Source: CBDTTW01 sp965363675
Lineage (GTDB): Bacteria; Bacteroidota; Rhodothermia; Rhodothermales; DASSAV01
Assembly (NCBI GenBank): GCA_965363675.1
Contig: CBDTTW010000174.1
Span: forward strand, 1-6,568
Length of the DNA stretch: 6,568 bases
Direction of reading: 5' to 3'
Shown here: in pieces, positions 5,866 through 6,568 of the stretch
Position numbering within the stretch: position 1 is the stretch's first letter
Layout of the letters: each line of letters opens with the position of its first letter
The notes under the pieces: model-generated
Told to the model about the DNA's origin: nothing
Seen by the model: only the letters and a program-made list of their open reading frames with translations
Databases searched by the model: none
Translations under genes and position numbers: made by a program

Positions 5866-6568
5866 GTGATCCGCACGGCCCTACTCTTCGTCCTGCTGGC
5901 GGCGGCGCTCTCCGGGCTTCCCGCCCGCGCGCAAGCGCCCGCCGTCATCGCCAAAACCGGCCAATGGGTGACGGACCAGGGGGATATGCTCTCGGCCGCC
6001 GAGGAAGAGGCGCTGAGCCTGCGGCTCCGGCAGTTCGCCGACTCCAGCTCGACGCAGATCGTCGTCGTGACGCTGCCGAGCCTCGAGGGGCAGGAGGCCG
6101 CCGACTACGCGCTCGAACTGGGGCGCGCCTGGGAGGTCGGGCAGGCCGGCAAGAATAACGGCATCGTGGTCCTCGTCTCGCGCGAGGACCGCAAGCTCGC
6201 CATCCAGATCGGCTACGGCCTGGAAGGCGCCATCCCCGACGCCGTCGCGGACCGCATCCAGCGCAACGTGATCGTGCCCCGCTTCCGCGAGGGCGACTTC
6301 TACGACGGCCTGGCCGACGGCGTGACGGCGCTCATGGCGGCCGCGCGCGGCGAGTACACCGCCGAGGCCCCGCCGGCGCGCCCCGGCGGCGGCTCCATCA
6401 GCCTCGCCACGCTCATCATCCTGTTCGTGGGGCTGCAAATCCTGTTTGCCGTTTTGCGCAACCGCGGCGGCGGCGGGCCCGGGGGCCGCCGGCGCGTGCA
6501 CCGGCGCACGGGGCTGCCTCCCGTCATCATCTGGGGCGGCGGCAGCGGCGGCTGGGGAGGCGGCGGGG
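5866..6568 (+). CDS. TPM-domain (YgcG-type) membrane protein, 3' end off window
   Basis: Open from a GTG at 5866, 7 bp after the lemA stop, to the right edge: 234 complete codons, no stop. A signal peptide (RTALLFVLLAAALSG core) ends at ARA|Q (22/23). The TPM domain follows at about residues 32-165: TGQWVTDQGDMLSAAEEEAL, then TQIVVVTLPSLEGQEAADYA, NNGIVVLVSREDRKLAIQIG, YGLEGAIPDAVADRI and FREGDFYDGLADGV. One membrane helix (about 177-198, SISLATLIILFVGLQILFAV) precedes a Gly/Arg-rich tail ending in Trp-Gly repeats, as in other YgcG-type proteins. The domain should sit outside the inner membrane with the tail inside. TPM domains have been linked to phosphatase activity (plant TLP18.3) and photosystem repair; the bacterial role is unclear. 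An in-frame TTG at 5842 would overlap lemA by 17 bp and add eight residues before the signal peptide, so GTG is preferred. Confidence 0.9.
   Translation, partial: MIRTALLFVLLAAALSGLPARAQAPAVIAKTGQWVTDQGDMLSAAEEEALSLRLRQFADSSSTQIVVVTLPSLEGQEAADYALELGRAWEVGQAGKNNGIVVLVSREDRKLAIQIGYGLEGAIPDAVADRIQRNVIVPRFREGDFYDGLADGVTALMAAARGEYTAEAPPARPGGGSISLATLIILFVGLQILFAVLRNRGGGGPGGRRRVHRRTGLPPVIIWGGGSGGWGGGG

Noticed and set aside
6535..6568. GGC/GGG-rich run at the right edge as a DNA repeat array
   Set aside because: It is in frame with the TPM-domain protein and encodes the Gly/Trp-rich tail common in that family.

Overview
This is a very GC-rich window that reads as an ordinary chromosomal envelope and secretion region. 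The gene content suggests the Rhodothermota (the Rhodothermus/Salinibacter side of the Bacteroidota-Chlorobiota group). Supporting points are two DUF4252-type proteins behind an ECF sigma/anti-sigma pair, a LemA plus TPM-domain pair, an S41 C-terminal processing peptidase with a C-terminal extension, an M1 peptidase with the N-terminal sequence style of that group, and weak or absent Shine-Dalgarno sequences. The phylum call is inference from protein style and could not be tested by search. No RNA gene, CRISPR array, insertion sequence or other sign of a mobile element is visible.

Layout. Positions 1-2535 are on the minus strand: a membrane-anchored S41 (CtpA/Prc-type) protease (889-2535), followed 41 bp later by a secreted M1-family metallopeptidase (847 down to 1) whose C-terminal part, including the catalytic zinc site, lies outside the window. 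Positions 2536-2781 are a divergent intergenic region. It holds a good candidate ECF-type promoter (TGTAAC-N17-CGTT) facing right and an AT-rich imperfect palindrome. From 2782 to 5057 a compact plus-strand operon encodes an ECF-like sigma factor, an overlapping membrane anti-sigma factor, an exported DUF4252 protein and a DUF4252-like lipoprotein. It ends at a convincing intrinsic terminator (5106-5131). From 5256 a second plus-strand unit encodes LemA and a TPM-domain protein that runs off the right edge.

How the parts may work together. The anti-sigma factor should hold the sigma factor at the inner membrane until an envelope signal releases it. The sigma factor then probably transcribes its own operon, including the two DUF4252 proteins, which would be outputs or sensors on the far side of the membrane. 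The divergent S41 protease is a speculative candidate for processing the anti-sigma factor. LemA and the TPM protein form a separate, commonly paired envelope module of poorly known function. The most interesting part is the sigma/anti-sigma/double-DUF4252 operon with its candidate self-regulated promoter. The individual families are known, so I would call this a poorly characterised system rather than a wholly new one.
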